Counted from the stretch's first letter, positions 28,204 through 37,676 are shown. The stretch is DNA of 64,000 nucleotides from Symbiodinium natans (GCA_905221605.1 CAJNDS010002270.1:310001-374000), one strand, 5' to 3'. A program made the numbers and translations. Notes: generated from the letters alone by a model not told the origin.

Positions 28204-28313
28204 ACCCGGAGAGAGTATCAAGCCTTTCATCGCGTCTGGGCCTCCCGAGTTGTGGAATTGCTAGTCGAAGGTTTCAGGAGCATTTTTCAATTCGGAAACA
28301 CCCTACAGCCTGA
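28203..28313 (+). CDS. Candidate exon, unknown protein
   Basis: The 36-codon frame DPERVSSLSSRLGLPSCGIA then SRRFQEHFSIRKHPTA ends in TGA. CGAAG|GTTTCAGG offers an earlier donor. Confidence 0.4.
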   Translation, partial: DPERVSSLSSRLGLPSCGIASRRFQEHFSIRKHPTA

Positions 28314-28339
28314 GCCCCTTGAGGATCTATGTTTTTCAG

Positions 28340-28505
28340 GGTTTGGGCCTGCAGTTGATGTGCAATGCGATCATCATTAGTGAGCTGGAGCTCACTCGGC
28401 CGACCGAAGAGGTGCATGCCGTAATATCGAAACAGCACGAGGTCTTCTCTGACAACCAGCAGCATGCCCAGCATTTCGAACCGCTCTGCAAGCGGTCTTG
28501 GAAAT
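28340..28505 (+). CDS. Candidate 55-codon exon
   Basis: Acceptor TGTTTTTCAG ends at 28339. Frame GLGLQLMCNAIIISELELTR then PTEEVHAVISKQHEVFSDNQ and QHAQHFEPLCKRSWK, ending AAAT|GTGAGT, a strong donor. GC content is higher than the neighbours. Family unknown. It probably continues in 28532-28697. Confidence 0.55.
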
Positions 28506-28531
28506 GTGAGTGCCAGCCTGGCTGGTTTCAG

Positions 28532-28697
28532 CGGCGGCGCCAGCAAGCCCCACGGGCGCGCAGCCCGCCGCCTCCGCGGGTGCGGCCTCGTGCTCACAGC
28601 ATGGTGCGCCCCGCACCGGAGGCTGCCGGGCATGCGGCGTGATCGGCACCCAGAACTTGATTCCGACTACCGCTTCGTTTTCGTTCACGCTGCAAAG
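28532..28697 (+). CDS. Candidate exon with strong donor
   Basis: Starts after CTGGTTTCAG and ends GCTGCAAAG|GTAAGTAGG, a near-consensus donor. In phase with 28340-28505 it reads AAPASPTGAQPAASAGAASC, then CRACGVIGTQNLIPTTASFS. The gap between the two exons would be only 26 nt. Confidence 0.45.
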
Positions 28698-29300
28698 GTA
28701 AGTAGGACTAGATGAGCCACTATGTCAGGCTTGCAACCCTGCTTACCACCTCAGTTAAAAAGTTGCTGCACCCCAACTTAAACCCTCACCCTAACCCCCA
28801 AGCCCCTAAACATGTGTCCCTGCCATAGTTGCATGCACACAGCTGGGGGCTAGAGAAGGGTTTAGGGTTTATAGGCTTTGCAGGGTTTATAAGGGTATGC
28901 AGGGCTTACAGGGCTTTATAAGCTTTAATAGGGTTTTACGGGGTTTTACAGGGTTTTACAGGGTGTTGCAGGGTTTTGCAAGGTTTTACAGGGTTTTACA
29001 GGGTTTTAGAGGGTTTTATAGGGTTTTCTAGGGTTTACAGGGTTTAGGTTGGGCATCCGGCGCTGGGGGCTTCCTGGATTGAGGGAGGTGTAGGCGACAT
29101 TGGGCCCGCGTTGAGGCTTTAGGGTTTGCGTTTTGCTTTGGGTGGTTTAGGTGTCGGGCTTCGGGGTTTAGGTTTCAGGGTTGAGGGTTCAGGGTTTAGG
29201 GTTCGTGGTTTAGAGTTCAGGGTTGAGGGTTTAGCATTTAGGGCTTAAGGTTCAGGGACGAGGGTTTAGGGTTTAGGGGGCGTAGCAAGGCTAGTTCAAC
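28698..29300. other. Intron-like DNA and decayed GGGTTTTACAGG repeats
   Basis: After the donor at 28698 the DNA is unique to 28855. GGGTTTTACA-type units (28860-29045) and TTTAGGG/TTCAGGG units then fill the rest. No gene. Confidence 0.5.
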
Positions 29301-29308
29301 ATGTGCAG

Positions 29309-29363
29309 TATCGGACTGGACATGCGCAAGCGGTCAACTGTCTAGAGCTCTTCGGTCCCAAGC
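29309..29363 (+). CDS. Candidate exon, frame undecided
   Basis: After CATGTGCAG two frames are open (YRTGHAQAVNCLELFGP or SDWTCASGQLSRALRS). Confidence 0.3.
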
Positions 29364-29451
29364 CCCTACACCCTAGAATCCTGGACCCCAAAAATCCTAA
29401 ACCCCAGAACCCCTCGAATGTCCCAGAAACCCCCACAAATCCTAGAATCCA

Positions 29452-29651
29452 AAAGGGTGCAAGGCTTCGGGAAACTTTAAAGGCTTCGGGTCTCGAAAGT
29501 TGGCGTTTCTGGAGAATGCTGATCCGATGCTGAACCCTAAACCCTAAACCCTAAACCCTAAACCCTAAACTGCTGAAGACAGCAAGAAAGCAGAGTTGTG
29601 AAGAGGTCGACTCGACAAGCAGAACCCCCGAACCTCTACTCCCAGTATCCT
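29452..29651 (+). CDS. Exon split by a direct-repeat-flanked ITS
   Basis: The left part reads KGCKASGNFKGFGSRKLAFL then ENADPML. After skipping 43 nt between TGCTGAA repeats the frame continues KTARKQSCEEVDSTSRTPEP then LLPVS and a stop. The insert is not a multiple of three, so the frame is broken as it stands unless removed. Family unknown. Confidence 0.4.
29535..29570 (-). repeat. CCCTAAA insertion flanked by TGCTGAA
   Basis: Five units between TGCTGAA at 29528-29534 and 29571-29577. Confidence 0.7.
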
Positions 29652-29793
29652 AGGGTTTTAGGATATAGGGTTTAAAGGTTTTTACAGGTTTTAGGGCTCT
29701 TGGGGCTTTTTAAGGGTTTATAGGGTTTAAGGGTTTATAGGGTGCATAGGGCTCATAGGCTTTAATGGGGCTGAGCGTCTTGCTTGTGTCCAG

Positions 29794-29896
29794 GAGGTCC
29801 GCACGGAGGCAGCAAAGCGGGAGGCGAAGGAAGAAGAGGACGAGGCAGAGGAGGATGAAGACGAAGAGGAGCAGGACCCTCCCTCTCCTTTGTGTG
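29794..29896 (+). CDS. Candidate acidic exon
   Basis: Acceptor GCTTGTGTCCAG and donor TGTGTG|GTACTT. Frame EVRTEAAKREAKEEEDEAEE then DEDEEEQDPPSPLC. A strongly acidic linker typical of nuclear proteins. It is followed by dispersed repeat H. Confidence 0.5.
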
Positions 29897-30010
29897 GTAC
29901 TTTACCGTAACTTTAGACCTTTACCTTTTTTTGGGTTTATTGGGTTTCTTAGTAAGGCAGCTAAAAGTTTAATTTCTAGCTACCCTCCTGAGTACAGCCA
30001 AGTCTCGGAA
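29897..30010 (+). repeat. Dispersed intronic repeat H, copy 1
   Basis: CTTTACCGTAACTTTAGACC ... GGGTTTATTGGGTTTCTTAG ... AAGGCAGCTAAAAG matches 48570-48690. Both copies lie just after an exon. Confidence 0.7.
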
Positions 30011-30079
30011 AAAAAGCTGCTAGATAACAATCCGCGAGAGGCTCCCATGTTGAAATCTCTCCCTCTGCGCCTCTCTCCT

Positions 30080-30150
30080 CCTCTCTTTCTTTCTTTCTTT
30101 CTTTCCTTCTTTCTTTCTTTCTTTCTCTCTTTCTTTCTCTCTCTTTTGAG
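30080..30150 (+). repeat. TTTC microsatellite
   Basis: About 15 TTTC units with few changes. The surrounding DNA (30151-30550) is unique with no clear gene. Confidence 0.9.
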
Positions 30151-30552
30151 TTTCTTTCAAAGTTTCTGCCCCATCTGCATTCACAGGCCCTGAGGCCCTA
30201 AAGCTGCAAACCCCACAAGCCTTAGGCTTTGAGGTTCCCAAAACCCTAAACCCAGAAATCCTAGAATCTTGCAACGCCCAAACAACCCAAAAGACACGTG
30301 CTTCCAAGGGGCTTACATGTTCCAGGGTCTAGGGCGTTCAGTTCCTCAGATCATCCACCCAAATCCCAAAACTAAACCCCCCACTTGCCCCCGACTCATT
30401 TAATGTGTTTCTTTGTTGAGGTTTGCGACCCCTACCCAACCTCGAAGCATGCCTGGGGTAAACCCTAAACCGCAGTTTCGGGTGTGGGGGGGGGGTGGCC
30501 CATCGCCCCCAAAAAGGGATAAGTCCCCACGCTCCAACAACAGCAACCTAAA

Positions 30553-30642
30553 CTTGGGATGTTCCCCCTTATACTAACAGTCCTCAATAATCGGGAGTCC
30601 TATAATCCCTATGAAGGACTGTTCTTCTGAGGGGAGCACCCC
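30553..30642. mobile_element. Foldback element family C
   Basis: TTGGGATGTTCCCCCTTATA at the left and a diverged right arm ending GGGGAGCACCCC. The internal GGACTGTT pairs with AACAGTCC. Confidence 0.6.
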
Positions 30643-30716
30643 GAGCCTAAACCCTAAACACCCCCAAAACCCCTTAGAGATTTTGGGGAGTCCAGCGGTC
30701 TGGAGTTGATTTTTTA

Positions 30717-30890
30717 GGGTTAGGGTTTAGGGTTTAGGGTTTAGGGTTTAGGGTTTAGGGTTTAGGGTTTAGGGTTTAGGGTTTAGGGTTTAGGGTTTAG
30801 GGTTTAGGGATCAGGGTTTAGGGTTTAGGGATCAGGGTTCAGGGTTCAGGGTTCAGGGTTTAGGGTTTAGGGTTTAGGGTTTAGGGTGAG
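30717..30890 (+). repeat. Telomeric array, TTTAGGG
   Basis: About 24 units with interspersed ATCAGGG and TTCAGGG. Confidence 0.93.
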
Positions 30891-30934
30891 GGACAAGGCA
30901 AGTGATGGCATCCTTAAACTTAAAAGCCCTACAG

Positions 30935-31011
30935 ACACGGCTCCGGAGGAAGATGACGCGGAGGGAGGCGACGAAGATGAGGAGGAGGAGGAAGAAGAAG
31001 GCCTCCCTTGA
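30935..31011 (+). CDS. Candidate acidic terminal exon
   Basis: After AGCCCTACAG the frame reads TAPEEDDAEGGDEDEEEEEE then EGLP and TGA. Confidence 0.4.
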
Positions 31012-31246
31012 CACTCACGGGATGAGGGCGAGTTCGAAACCCTAAGCCCTAAACCCGAATCCCTAAACCCTAAACAAACCCTCAAGACCGGGATGAATAG
31101 AAATTGTTACGTGATAATTTTGAAGAAAGCTGGCACCACACAAGGCCCCGCTAGCTTCACAGACCAAGCTAAGTAAATTGATCCAAATCGTCACTGGAGG
31201 CAATGTACTCCCAGAAAATCCAGGGAGGCCTCACAAGGCCCTGCGA

Positions 31247-31612
31247 GACCCTAAACCCTAAACCCTAAATCTTAAACCCTAAACCCTAAACCCTAAACCC
31301 TAAACCCTAAACCCTAAACCCTAAACCCTAAACCCTAAACCCTAAACCCTAAACCCTAAACCCTAAACCCTAAACCCTAAACCCTAAACCCTAAACCCTA
31401 AACCCTAAACCCTAAACCTAACCCTAAACCCTAAACCCTAAACCCTAAACCCTAAACCCTAAACCCTAAACCCTAAACCCTAAACCCTAAACCCTAAACC
31501 CTAACCCTAAACCCTAAACCAGAAACCCTAAACCCTAAACCCTAAACCCTAAACCCTAAACCCTAAACCCTAAACCCTAAACCCTAAACCCTAAACCCTA
31601 AACCCTAAACCC
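31247..31612 (-). repeat. Longest telomeric array, CCCTAAA
   Basis: About 52 units over 366 bp with only a few changes (CCCTAAAT, CCTAACCC, CCAGAAACCC). Internal shorter units at 31410 and 31500 suggest joined blocks. Confidence 0.96.
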
Positions 31613-31777
31613 CCCAAAAGCTCCACGAGCCGAAAAAGCAAGAACAAACAGTAAAGCTCCCGCAAGACTTCGCACAAAAACAAAGGCGCCCAAGACTTTG
31701 GCACACACCTCGCTCAAAACATTCGCCCCAAAAGTCCGGACCTGAACACTCGGCAATCTTGAGAAGCAAACGAACAA

Positions 31778-31890
31778 CTAGGACCGGGAGTAGGCCCTTT
31801 TTCCTTTTTTTAGATTTGGAGTTCCCTTATCATCCCCTCAAAACCAAAAAGTGTACTCTTTTCTTTCTGGGTTACTCCTGGGTCTAGACA
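31778..31890. mobile_element. Foldback element family B
   Basis: AACTAGGACCGGGAGTAGGC left, GTTACTCCTGGGTCTAGACA right. The DNA between 31613 and 31777 is unique with a C/A-rich bias and no clear gene. Confidence 0.7.
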
Positions 31891-31966
31891 AATCGCCCCA
31901 GAACCCACCCAAAACTTCCCCGAAACTCGCCCAAGCCTTTCACGCAAAGCTCCGGACCTGACCCTG

Positions 31967-32025
31967 GGGTTTAGGGTTTAGGGTTTAGGGTTTAGGGTTT
32001 AGGGTTTAGGGTTTAGGGTTTAGGG
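31967..32025 (+). repeat. Telomeric array, TTTAGGG, then CCCTAAG
   Basis: Eight TTTAGGG units followed at once by CCCTAAG/CCCTAAA units in the opposite sense (32027-32055), a head-to-head junction. Confidence 0.88.
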
Positions 32026-32252
32026 TCCTAAGCCCTAAGCCCTAAACCCTAAACTTCTGCTGCCCCCTTTGCAAGAGAAAAGGTTTCGGGTCTCGGGTTT
32101 CAGGTTCAGGGGGTTTCGGGTTCAGGGGGCTACCCTGAACCCTAAAGCCTAAGGGTTAAGAGGTTTAGGATTGACGAAGAGAGCTGTGGCCAGGTGAGGT
32201 GGATTCCGATGAGGCTGCTGGACTCAGGGTTGAGGTTTTGGGGTTTGCCCTA

Positions 32253-32360
32253 AGGGTCCATGTACCTAAATTGGGAATACTTGGGCCTTAGCATACCTCC
32301 TACATGGGGACGTTTAGGGCAAGGATAAATATACTAATGAGGTGCAGAGTCCCTGGGCGT
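32253..32360. mobile_element. Family E element, right end decayed
   Basis: CCCTAAGGGTCCATGTACCT and GGGAATACTTGGGCCTT match the E copy at 15318 read from both sides. The right inverted repeat is not clear. Confidence 0.45.
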
Positions 32361-32628
32361 AAGGGGATGCTTGGGGTCTTGAAAGTTCAGGGTAGACAGC
32401 CAGAAGATATGGTAGGGTTTGGGGTTTAGGTTTCTTACGGGGTTGGGGTTTAGGATTTAAGGTTTAGGGTCCAGGGGTTAAGGTTTAGGGCTTGGAGTTT
32501 AGGGTTTGGGGTTTGGAGTTTAGGGTTTGGGGTTTGGGTTTGGCGTTTGGCGTTTGAGTAGTTTTTATTAGGATTTCTTGGGGTTTACTAAGGTTTAAGG
32601 CTTAGGGCTTCGGGCTTAGGGTTTGGGG

Positions 32629-32727
32629 TCCTATGGTCCCTAGACTCCTTTAAAGGCTTCGGATGTATGGGCCCTGAATTTCTACAGGGTCGATAAGGGG
32701 TACATAAGGGGCCCTCATTTAAGGGCC
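32629..32727. mobile_element. Foldback-like element family F
   Basis: CCTATGGTCCCTAGAC, TATGGGCCCTGA, TAAGGGGTACATAAGGGGCC and CATTTAAGGGCC in the family order. The DNA between 32400 and 32628 is decayed TTTAGGG. Confidence 0.55.
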
Positions 32728-32850
32728 AAACCCTAACCCTAAACCCTAAACCCTAAACCTTAAACCCCAAACCCCAAACACCAAACCCCAAACCCCAAAC
32801 CCCAAACCCCAAACCCCAAACCCTAAACCCTAAACCCTGAACCCTAAACC
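32727..32850 (-). repeat. CCCTAAA array with a CCCCAAA block
   Basis: About eight CCCCAAA units (32763-32820) lie inside normal units. Confidence 0.9.
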
Positions 32851-32869
32851 CTAAACCTCCATCCCACAG

Positions 32870-32941
32870 TCTGAGGCTCCAGCCGAGGCTCCGGAGCCGA
32901 AGAAGCTGGCCAAGAAAGGGGGAAGGCCAATACTCGTTTAG
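32870..32941 (+). CDS. Candidate exon, Pro/Lys-rich
   Basis: After CATCCCACAG the frame reads SEAPAEAPEPKKLAKKGGRP then ILV and a stop in the ITS. The KKGGRP end recalls an AT-hook edge, but the match is weak. Confidence 0.4.
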   Translation, partial: SEAPAEAPEPKKLAKKGGRPILV

Positions 32942-33055
32942 GGTTTAGGGTTTAGGGTTTAGGGGTTTAGGGGTTTAGGGGTTGAGGGGTTTAGGGGTTT
33001 AGGGGTTTAGGGGTTTAGGGGTTTAGGGTTTAGGGTTTAGGGGTTTAGGGTTAGG
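32939..33055 (+). repeat. TTTAGGGG homogeneous array
   Basis: About nine GGGGTTTA units form an 8-base variant block inside normal repeats. Confidence 0.9.
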
Positions 33056-33285
33056 GAAGAAAACAAGGCTGGCTTTCGTCCTAAGTTGCTGAGGATCCTA
33101 GCGACCTCCCACCCGTCAGAGGCTCTGTCACCCTCAGTATTCAACCCAAAGCCTTAAACCCGAAACCCTACACCCTAAAGCCTAAACCCTAAACCCTAAA
33201 CCCTAAACCCCAAACCCTACACAGCCCAGAACCTCGAATCCAGAACCCCTTTCTATGCAAGCAGCGCTTGAAAGCAAAGCCTGAT

Positions 33286-33304
33286 GGTCCATGTACCTCG
33301 TTAT

Positions 33305-33337
<33 letters not shown>

Positions 33338-33338
33338 G

Positions 33339-33371
<33 letters not shown>

Positions 33372-33473
33372 ATACATATATATGTGTTACACTTGGAGCC
33401 CCCAAAAGTCCTGTACAGGAGGTACTTTCAACCCCAAGCATTCCCCGTTTAAGTACATAGACCCTGAACCCTG
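33286..33473. mobile_element. Family E element with AT microsatellite
   Basis: GGTCCATGTACCTCG left and TTTAAGTACATAGACC right. An AT run at 33303-33385 expanded inside the left arm. Confidence 0.6.
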
Positions 33474-33605
33474 AACCCTAAACCTTAAACCCTGAACCCC
33501 AAAACCTTAAACCCTGAACCCTAAACCCGAAACCCTCAACCCTTCAGGCTCAAGAATTCGTACATGGGCCCTTAAGGTTAGATCACCAATCTTCCACCCT
33601 TGCAG

Positions 33606-33676
33606 GAAAGTCAAGCAGCGCGGTCGGCCTCTCAAGGAGGATGACGAAGACAAGGCTTCGAAAGCCATACCCATAG
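33606..33676 (+). CDS. Candidate exon, AT-hook-like
   Basis: Acceptor CACCCTTGCAG and donor CCATAG|GTTTCT. Frame KVKQRGRPLKEDDEDKASKA then IPI. The RGRP core within basic residues resembles an AT-hook, a minor-groove binding motif. The acidic tail is like the other region 1 exons. Confidence 0.45.
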
Positions 33677-33813
33677 GTTTCTCTAGCGAGGTGGAAGGGG
33701 AAGAGAGGGGGGGCTCTAAACCCTAGACCCGAGACCCTAGGCCCTAAACTCTAAACCCTAAACCCTAAATCCTAAACCCTAAACTTATAAAGAGCCCGAA
33801 ATAAAACCGTTAC

Positions 33814-33844
33814 CCCCCCCCCCCTACCCCCCCCCCCCCCCCCC
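33814..33844. repeat. Poly-C tracts
   Basis: Two long C runs separated by a TA. Confidence 0.85.
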
Positions 33845-33883
33845 ACCCACAGCCCTCAAGGGGATGTAGCTAAGGACCCTCAT

Positions 33884-34035
33884 CTTACTTAGCCAATCGA
33901 TGAGCTTTTAACTTTTCGGCTTTCCTTATTTTGTAGGGAGTGAATCTAAACCCTAGACCCTAAACCCTAAACGCTAAACCCTAAACCCTAAACCCTAAGC
34001 ATTTCTTATTCCCTTGAGTATTGGAGAGGAAAGTC
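33884..34035 (+). repeat. Dispersed repeat G, copy split by CCCTAAA
   Basis: CTTACTTAGCCAATCGATGA and TTTTGTAGGGAGTGAATC, then about seven CCCTAAA-type units (33949-33999), then CATTTCTTATTCCCTTGAGT and ATTGGAGAGGAAAG. The copy at 25886 runs straight across. Confidence 0.75.
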
Positions 34036-34197
34036 ATGGAGGCTTTGGGAGATACCTGAGGCTTTGGATCCAGTACGACACGCCTCCAGCACAAGCAAAG
34101 TGTTGAGTCACGCAAACGGCTTCATGCCACCAGCTCACCCTAAACCCGCAACCCTCAACCCTAAACCCTAAACCCTAAAACCCTAAACCCTAAACCC

Positions 34198-34350
34198 TAC
34201 TTGGAGGTTCCTGGTACTTAATAACCGATTATAACTATACTTTTCACCCACTTATTGAAGCCCTTTAATCACCCCAATATGGTTCTAATTATAGTTGGGC
34301 GATAAGTGCATTGATTATTTGGCTAGAAAGTAGCATGAACCTCCAAGTAC
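34198..34350. mobile_element. Foldback element family A
   Basis: CTACTTGGAGGTTCCTGGTA left and its counterpart ending ATGAACCTCCAAGTAC right. CCCTAAA arrays abut both ends exactly. Confidence 0.72.
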
Positions 34351-34479
34351 CCTAAACCCTAAACCCTAAACCCTGAACCTTAAACCCCAAACCCTGCCAC
34401 CCTAACGCAGATGGGGCATGTGTCGAATTTCACCCTGGCCACGTTTGTGCTCACAAAGTGATTAAGGTCTACACAGGGT

Positions 34480-34620
34480 TTAGGTTTCAGGGGGTCTAGG
34501 GGTTAGGGCTTAGGGTTTAGGGGTCTAGGGTCTAGGGTTTAGGGTTTAGGGTCTAGAGGGTTTAGGGGTCTAGGGCTTAGGGTTTAGGGTTTAGGGTCTA
34601 TAGGGCTTAGGGTCTAGGTT
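34480..34620 (+). repeat. TTTAGGG/TCTAGGG alternating array
   Basis: About 18 units mixing GGGTCTA, GGGTTTA and GGGCTTA. Confidence 0.85.
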
Positions 34621-34959
34621 AGCCCTCTGGTAATGGCGGGCGGGGTGGGGGCTCTTGATTCCATCCCAAGCCCTCCTAAAACCCTAAACCCTAAACCCTA
34701 AGCCCAAAAACCTGTAAGCCCTGACCTAGGCGCCATGTGGGGCGTTGTTGCCTTGGCGTTGCGTTTCGGCCGTCGAGGGGGTGTGTGGTTCCTTCTGGCC
34801 CTCCTGAAGCCTAGACCCTAAACCCTTCGGATTAGCGTTTGGCGTTTAGGGTTTGGGGTTTAGGGTTAGGGTTTAGGGATAGGGTTTAGGGTTTAAGGTT
34901 TAAGGTTTAGGAAACCCCTTACCCTCCACAGGGTCCACTCCTACCCTTGTATCCTACAG

Positions 34960-35010
34960 GCCGAGGATGGAGAGGAGGATGCAGACACCGGGCTCCCCGG
35001 CTTCATATGA
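34960..35010 (+). CDS. Candidate acidic exon
   Basis: Acceptor TATCCTACAG. Frame AEDGEEDADTGLPGFI and TGA. GAAGCAG|GTTTAG is a possible donor at the ITS. Confidence 0.4.
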   Translation, partial: AEDGEEDADTGLPGFI

Positions 35011-35016
35011 AGCAGG

Positions 35017-35082
35017 TTTAGGGTTTAGGGTTTAGGGTTTAGGGTTTAGGGTATAGGGTTTAGGGTTTAGGGTTTAGGGTTT
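35017..35082 (+). repeat. Telomeric array, TTTAGGG
   Basis: About nine units. The unique DNA after it (35083-35200) has no gene. Confidence 0.9.
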
Positions 35083-35205
35083 ATATTGATGCTTTTAGTG
35101 AGTGTATATAAGGTTCCTTTGTAATAGAGTGGATACCTTGGGTGTCCTTTTGGGGGTACAAGAAATATGAACCCTACTTCATATTGCGGCTACCGGCAGG
35201 GTTTG

Positions 35206-35330
35206 AGTCTTAGGGTTTTAGGGTTTAGGGTTTTAGGGTTTTAGGGTTTTAGGGTTTTAGGGTTTCAGGGTTTTAGGGTTTTAAGGTTTTAGGGGTTTAG
35301 CTTAGGGTTTAGGGTTTTAGGGTTTAGGGT
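35206..35330 (+). repeat. Homogeneous TTTTAGGG array
   Basis: About ten TTTTAGGG units in a row, an 8-base variant. Confidence 0.9.
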
Positions 35331-35949
35331 TGAGGCTTGAGGGTTGAACTTTTTATCCAGGAGAGAGTAAAGACCTCTATCGTAGCGCCATAGAATCTCT
35401 CGTTGAAGCCAGTATCTGAAGTGGGTTCTAGGGTTTAGGGTTTAGGGTTTAGGGTCTCGGTCCGCGGCTGTTTAGGGTTCAGGGTTTAGGGTTTAGGGTT
35501 TTTTTTCAGGATCGTGATTCAGGTTTTAGGGGTTATGGTGTAGATAATGGGGTTCCGGGTTTAGGAGTTAGGTTTTGGGGTTCAGGGTTCAGGATTTGGG
35601 GTGTCGGTGTATGGCTTAGCATTGCGTAGGGTTTGGGGAGCATCTGTACCCGAAACCCGAAGCCGTACGCCCTGCACCCCAAAGCCACCCCAAACCCTAA
35701 ACCCGCCTGTCCACCGTCAATAAACCCTACACCCCAAACCCTAAATGCCATCCTGAGCTTTAAGCCCGAAATAAGCCCTAAGACCCCAATCCCTGTAAAC
35801 CCTGTCAGCCCTAGACACCCGATACACCCTCAATACACCCACCACAAATCCTGTAAACCCTATAAACCCCAGAAAAAACCCTCACTATGTTTCCTAAAAA
35901 ACCCTAAATGCCCAAAGCTCCTCAATGAACCCTAAGCCCTAAACCCTAA

Positions 35950-36000
35950 ACTCTAAACCCTAAATCCTAAACCCTAAACCCTAAACCCCAACAAAACCCT
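35950..36000 (-). repeat. CCCTAAA units
   Basis: About seven units with variants. The stretch 35331-35949 is decayed telomeric DNA of both senses. Its frames (LNPKP-type) are translations of the repeat. Confidence 0.75.
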
Positions 36001-36124
36001 TAAAAGACTCTGCCGCCAAGGTCCCAAGACGCCCAGACCCGATCGGCCCCGCGCAAGGGGCGCCCAGGGCGCGCCAGGAGGAGACGAGCGCCCGAAGCTG
36101 CAGGTATTGGGATGTTATATTGTG

Positions 36125-36310
36125 GTGTATATACATATGCATATACATATACATGTACATAGACATATACATATATACATACACATATATACATACACAT
36201 ATACATGTACATGTACATGTATATGTACATGTACATGTACATATACATATACATATACGTATCTGTGATTGTACATGTATGCATATATATATATATATAT
36301 ATATAGATGC
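36125..36310. repeat. TACATA/TGTACA microsatellite
   Basis: Alternating purine-pyrimidine DNA with many ATACATAT and TACATG units, then an AT run. Frames on both strands are repeat artefacts. Confidence 0.9.
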
Positions 36311-36440
36311 AGATATTGATATTGATATTGAAATAGGTAGAAGTTGGGGCTTGCAGTTTTTTGGGGGGGGATTAAGGGTGCTAGGGCCGAGGTTGTGATG
36401 TATGTTTGTTCTTGTGATAGAGCTCATCGAACTATGGTTA

Positions 36441-36535
36441 CGGTTTAGGGTTTAGGGTTTAGGGTTTAGGGTTTAGGGTTTAGGGTTTAGGGTTTAGGGT
36501 TTAGGGTTTAGGGTTTAGGGTTTAGGGTTTAGGGT
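36441..36535 (+). repeat. Telomeric array, TTTAGGG
   Basis: About 13 perfect units. Confidence 0.93.
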
Positions 36536-37109
36536 CAGGTTTTTTGAGGTTTGGGCTCAAGATTGGTGGCTTATATAGGGTTTCGGGGTTCAGGAGTTGT
36601 GGGATTACGGATTTAGGGGTTTGGGCGAGAGAGAAAGGGGATGGGACGCAGAGGGATATTAGGAGGAACCCTTTAAGAACGGACCCTTGACCGTAGCTTT
36701 AGGTTTAGGGCTTTAGGGTTTAGGGTTTTGGGCGTAGCTGTTTGGATGATGGAAGGTGTAAGCCTTCAAGATGAGCTTCCCCGAAACACTGGATCCTGAA
36801 CCTTATCCCTTGCCCGAAACCTTAAACTCTAAACCTAAAAACCTAAACCCGAACCCGAACCCTTTAGGGTTGCGGTTTAGGGTTTAGGGTTCAGGGTTTT
36901 GGGTTTAGTGTTTAGGGTTGAGGGTTTAGGGTTTAGGGTTTAGGGTTTAGGTTTAGCATTTAGGGTTTAGGGTCTATTGTTTAGGGTCTAGGGTCTAGGG
37001 TCTAGGGTTTAGGGTTTAGGGTCCAGGGTCTAGGGTTTCGAGTTTCGGCTTTCGGGCTTTGGGTTTCGTAAGATCCTCAAGCCCAAAAACCCTAAATCCC
37101 TAAAAGGCA

Positions 37110-37237
37110 AGTATACCCTAAACCCTAAACCCTAAACCCTAACCCTAAACCCTAAACCCTAACCCTAAACCCTAAACCCTAAACCCTAAACCCTAAACCC
37201 TAAACCCTAAACCCTAAACCCTAAACCCTAAACCCTA
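37110..37237 (-). repeat. Telomeric array, CCCTAAA
   Basis: About 18 units with three CCCTAAC contractions. Decayed units of both senses precede it (36830-37080). Confidence 0.92.
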
Positions 37238-37310
37238 GGTGGAGGGCTTGCAGGGCCGGCCTTCTGTTCTGTTTCGGGTTGAGGAGCTTGGCTGTCGACC
37301 CTTGCCGCCC

Positions 37311-37432
37311 TAAACCCTAAAGACCTCTGTTTAGGGTTTAGGGTTTAGGGTTTAGGGTTTAGGGTTTAGGGTTTAGGGTTTAGGGTTTAGGGTTTAGGGT
37401 TTAGGGTTTAGGGTTAAACCCTAAAGACCTCT
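37311..37432 (+). repeat. TTTAGGG insertion flanked by an 18-bp direct repeat
   Basis: TAAACCCTAAAGACCTCT at 37311-37328 and 37415-37432 brackets 12 TTTAGGG units in the sense opposite to the CCCTAAA of the repeat. Confidence 0.88.
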
Positions 37433-37504
37433 AACAACCCCTGAAACCCCTAAACTCCCGAAAACACCCCCAGCCCGAAAGCCCCTAACCCCCAAAGCCC
37501 CGAA

Positions 37505-37607
37505 TCCTTCAACCCTGCACCCTGCACCCTAAACCCTAAACCCTAAACCCTAAACCCTAAACCCTAAACCCTAAACCCCAAACCCTAAACCCTAAACCCT
37601 AAACCAC
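37505..37607 (-). repeat. Telomeric array, CCCTAAA
   Basis: About 14 units, CCCTGCA at the left edge. Confidence 0.9.
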
Positions 37608-37676
37608 ACCCCAACAAAAACGAGGCTCCCAAAGCCTCGGGTAGCACAACTGGTCCACCGAGTCGCAGCACTTCTT

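Noticed and set aside
30020-30307. Lys/Glu-rich minus-strand ORF
   Set aside because: Most of it is the TTTC microsatellite read backwards.
35633-35935. LNPKP-type and GLGFRV-type proteins here and elsewhere
   Set aside because: These are the frames of CCCTAAA and TTTAGGG units, not selected protein.
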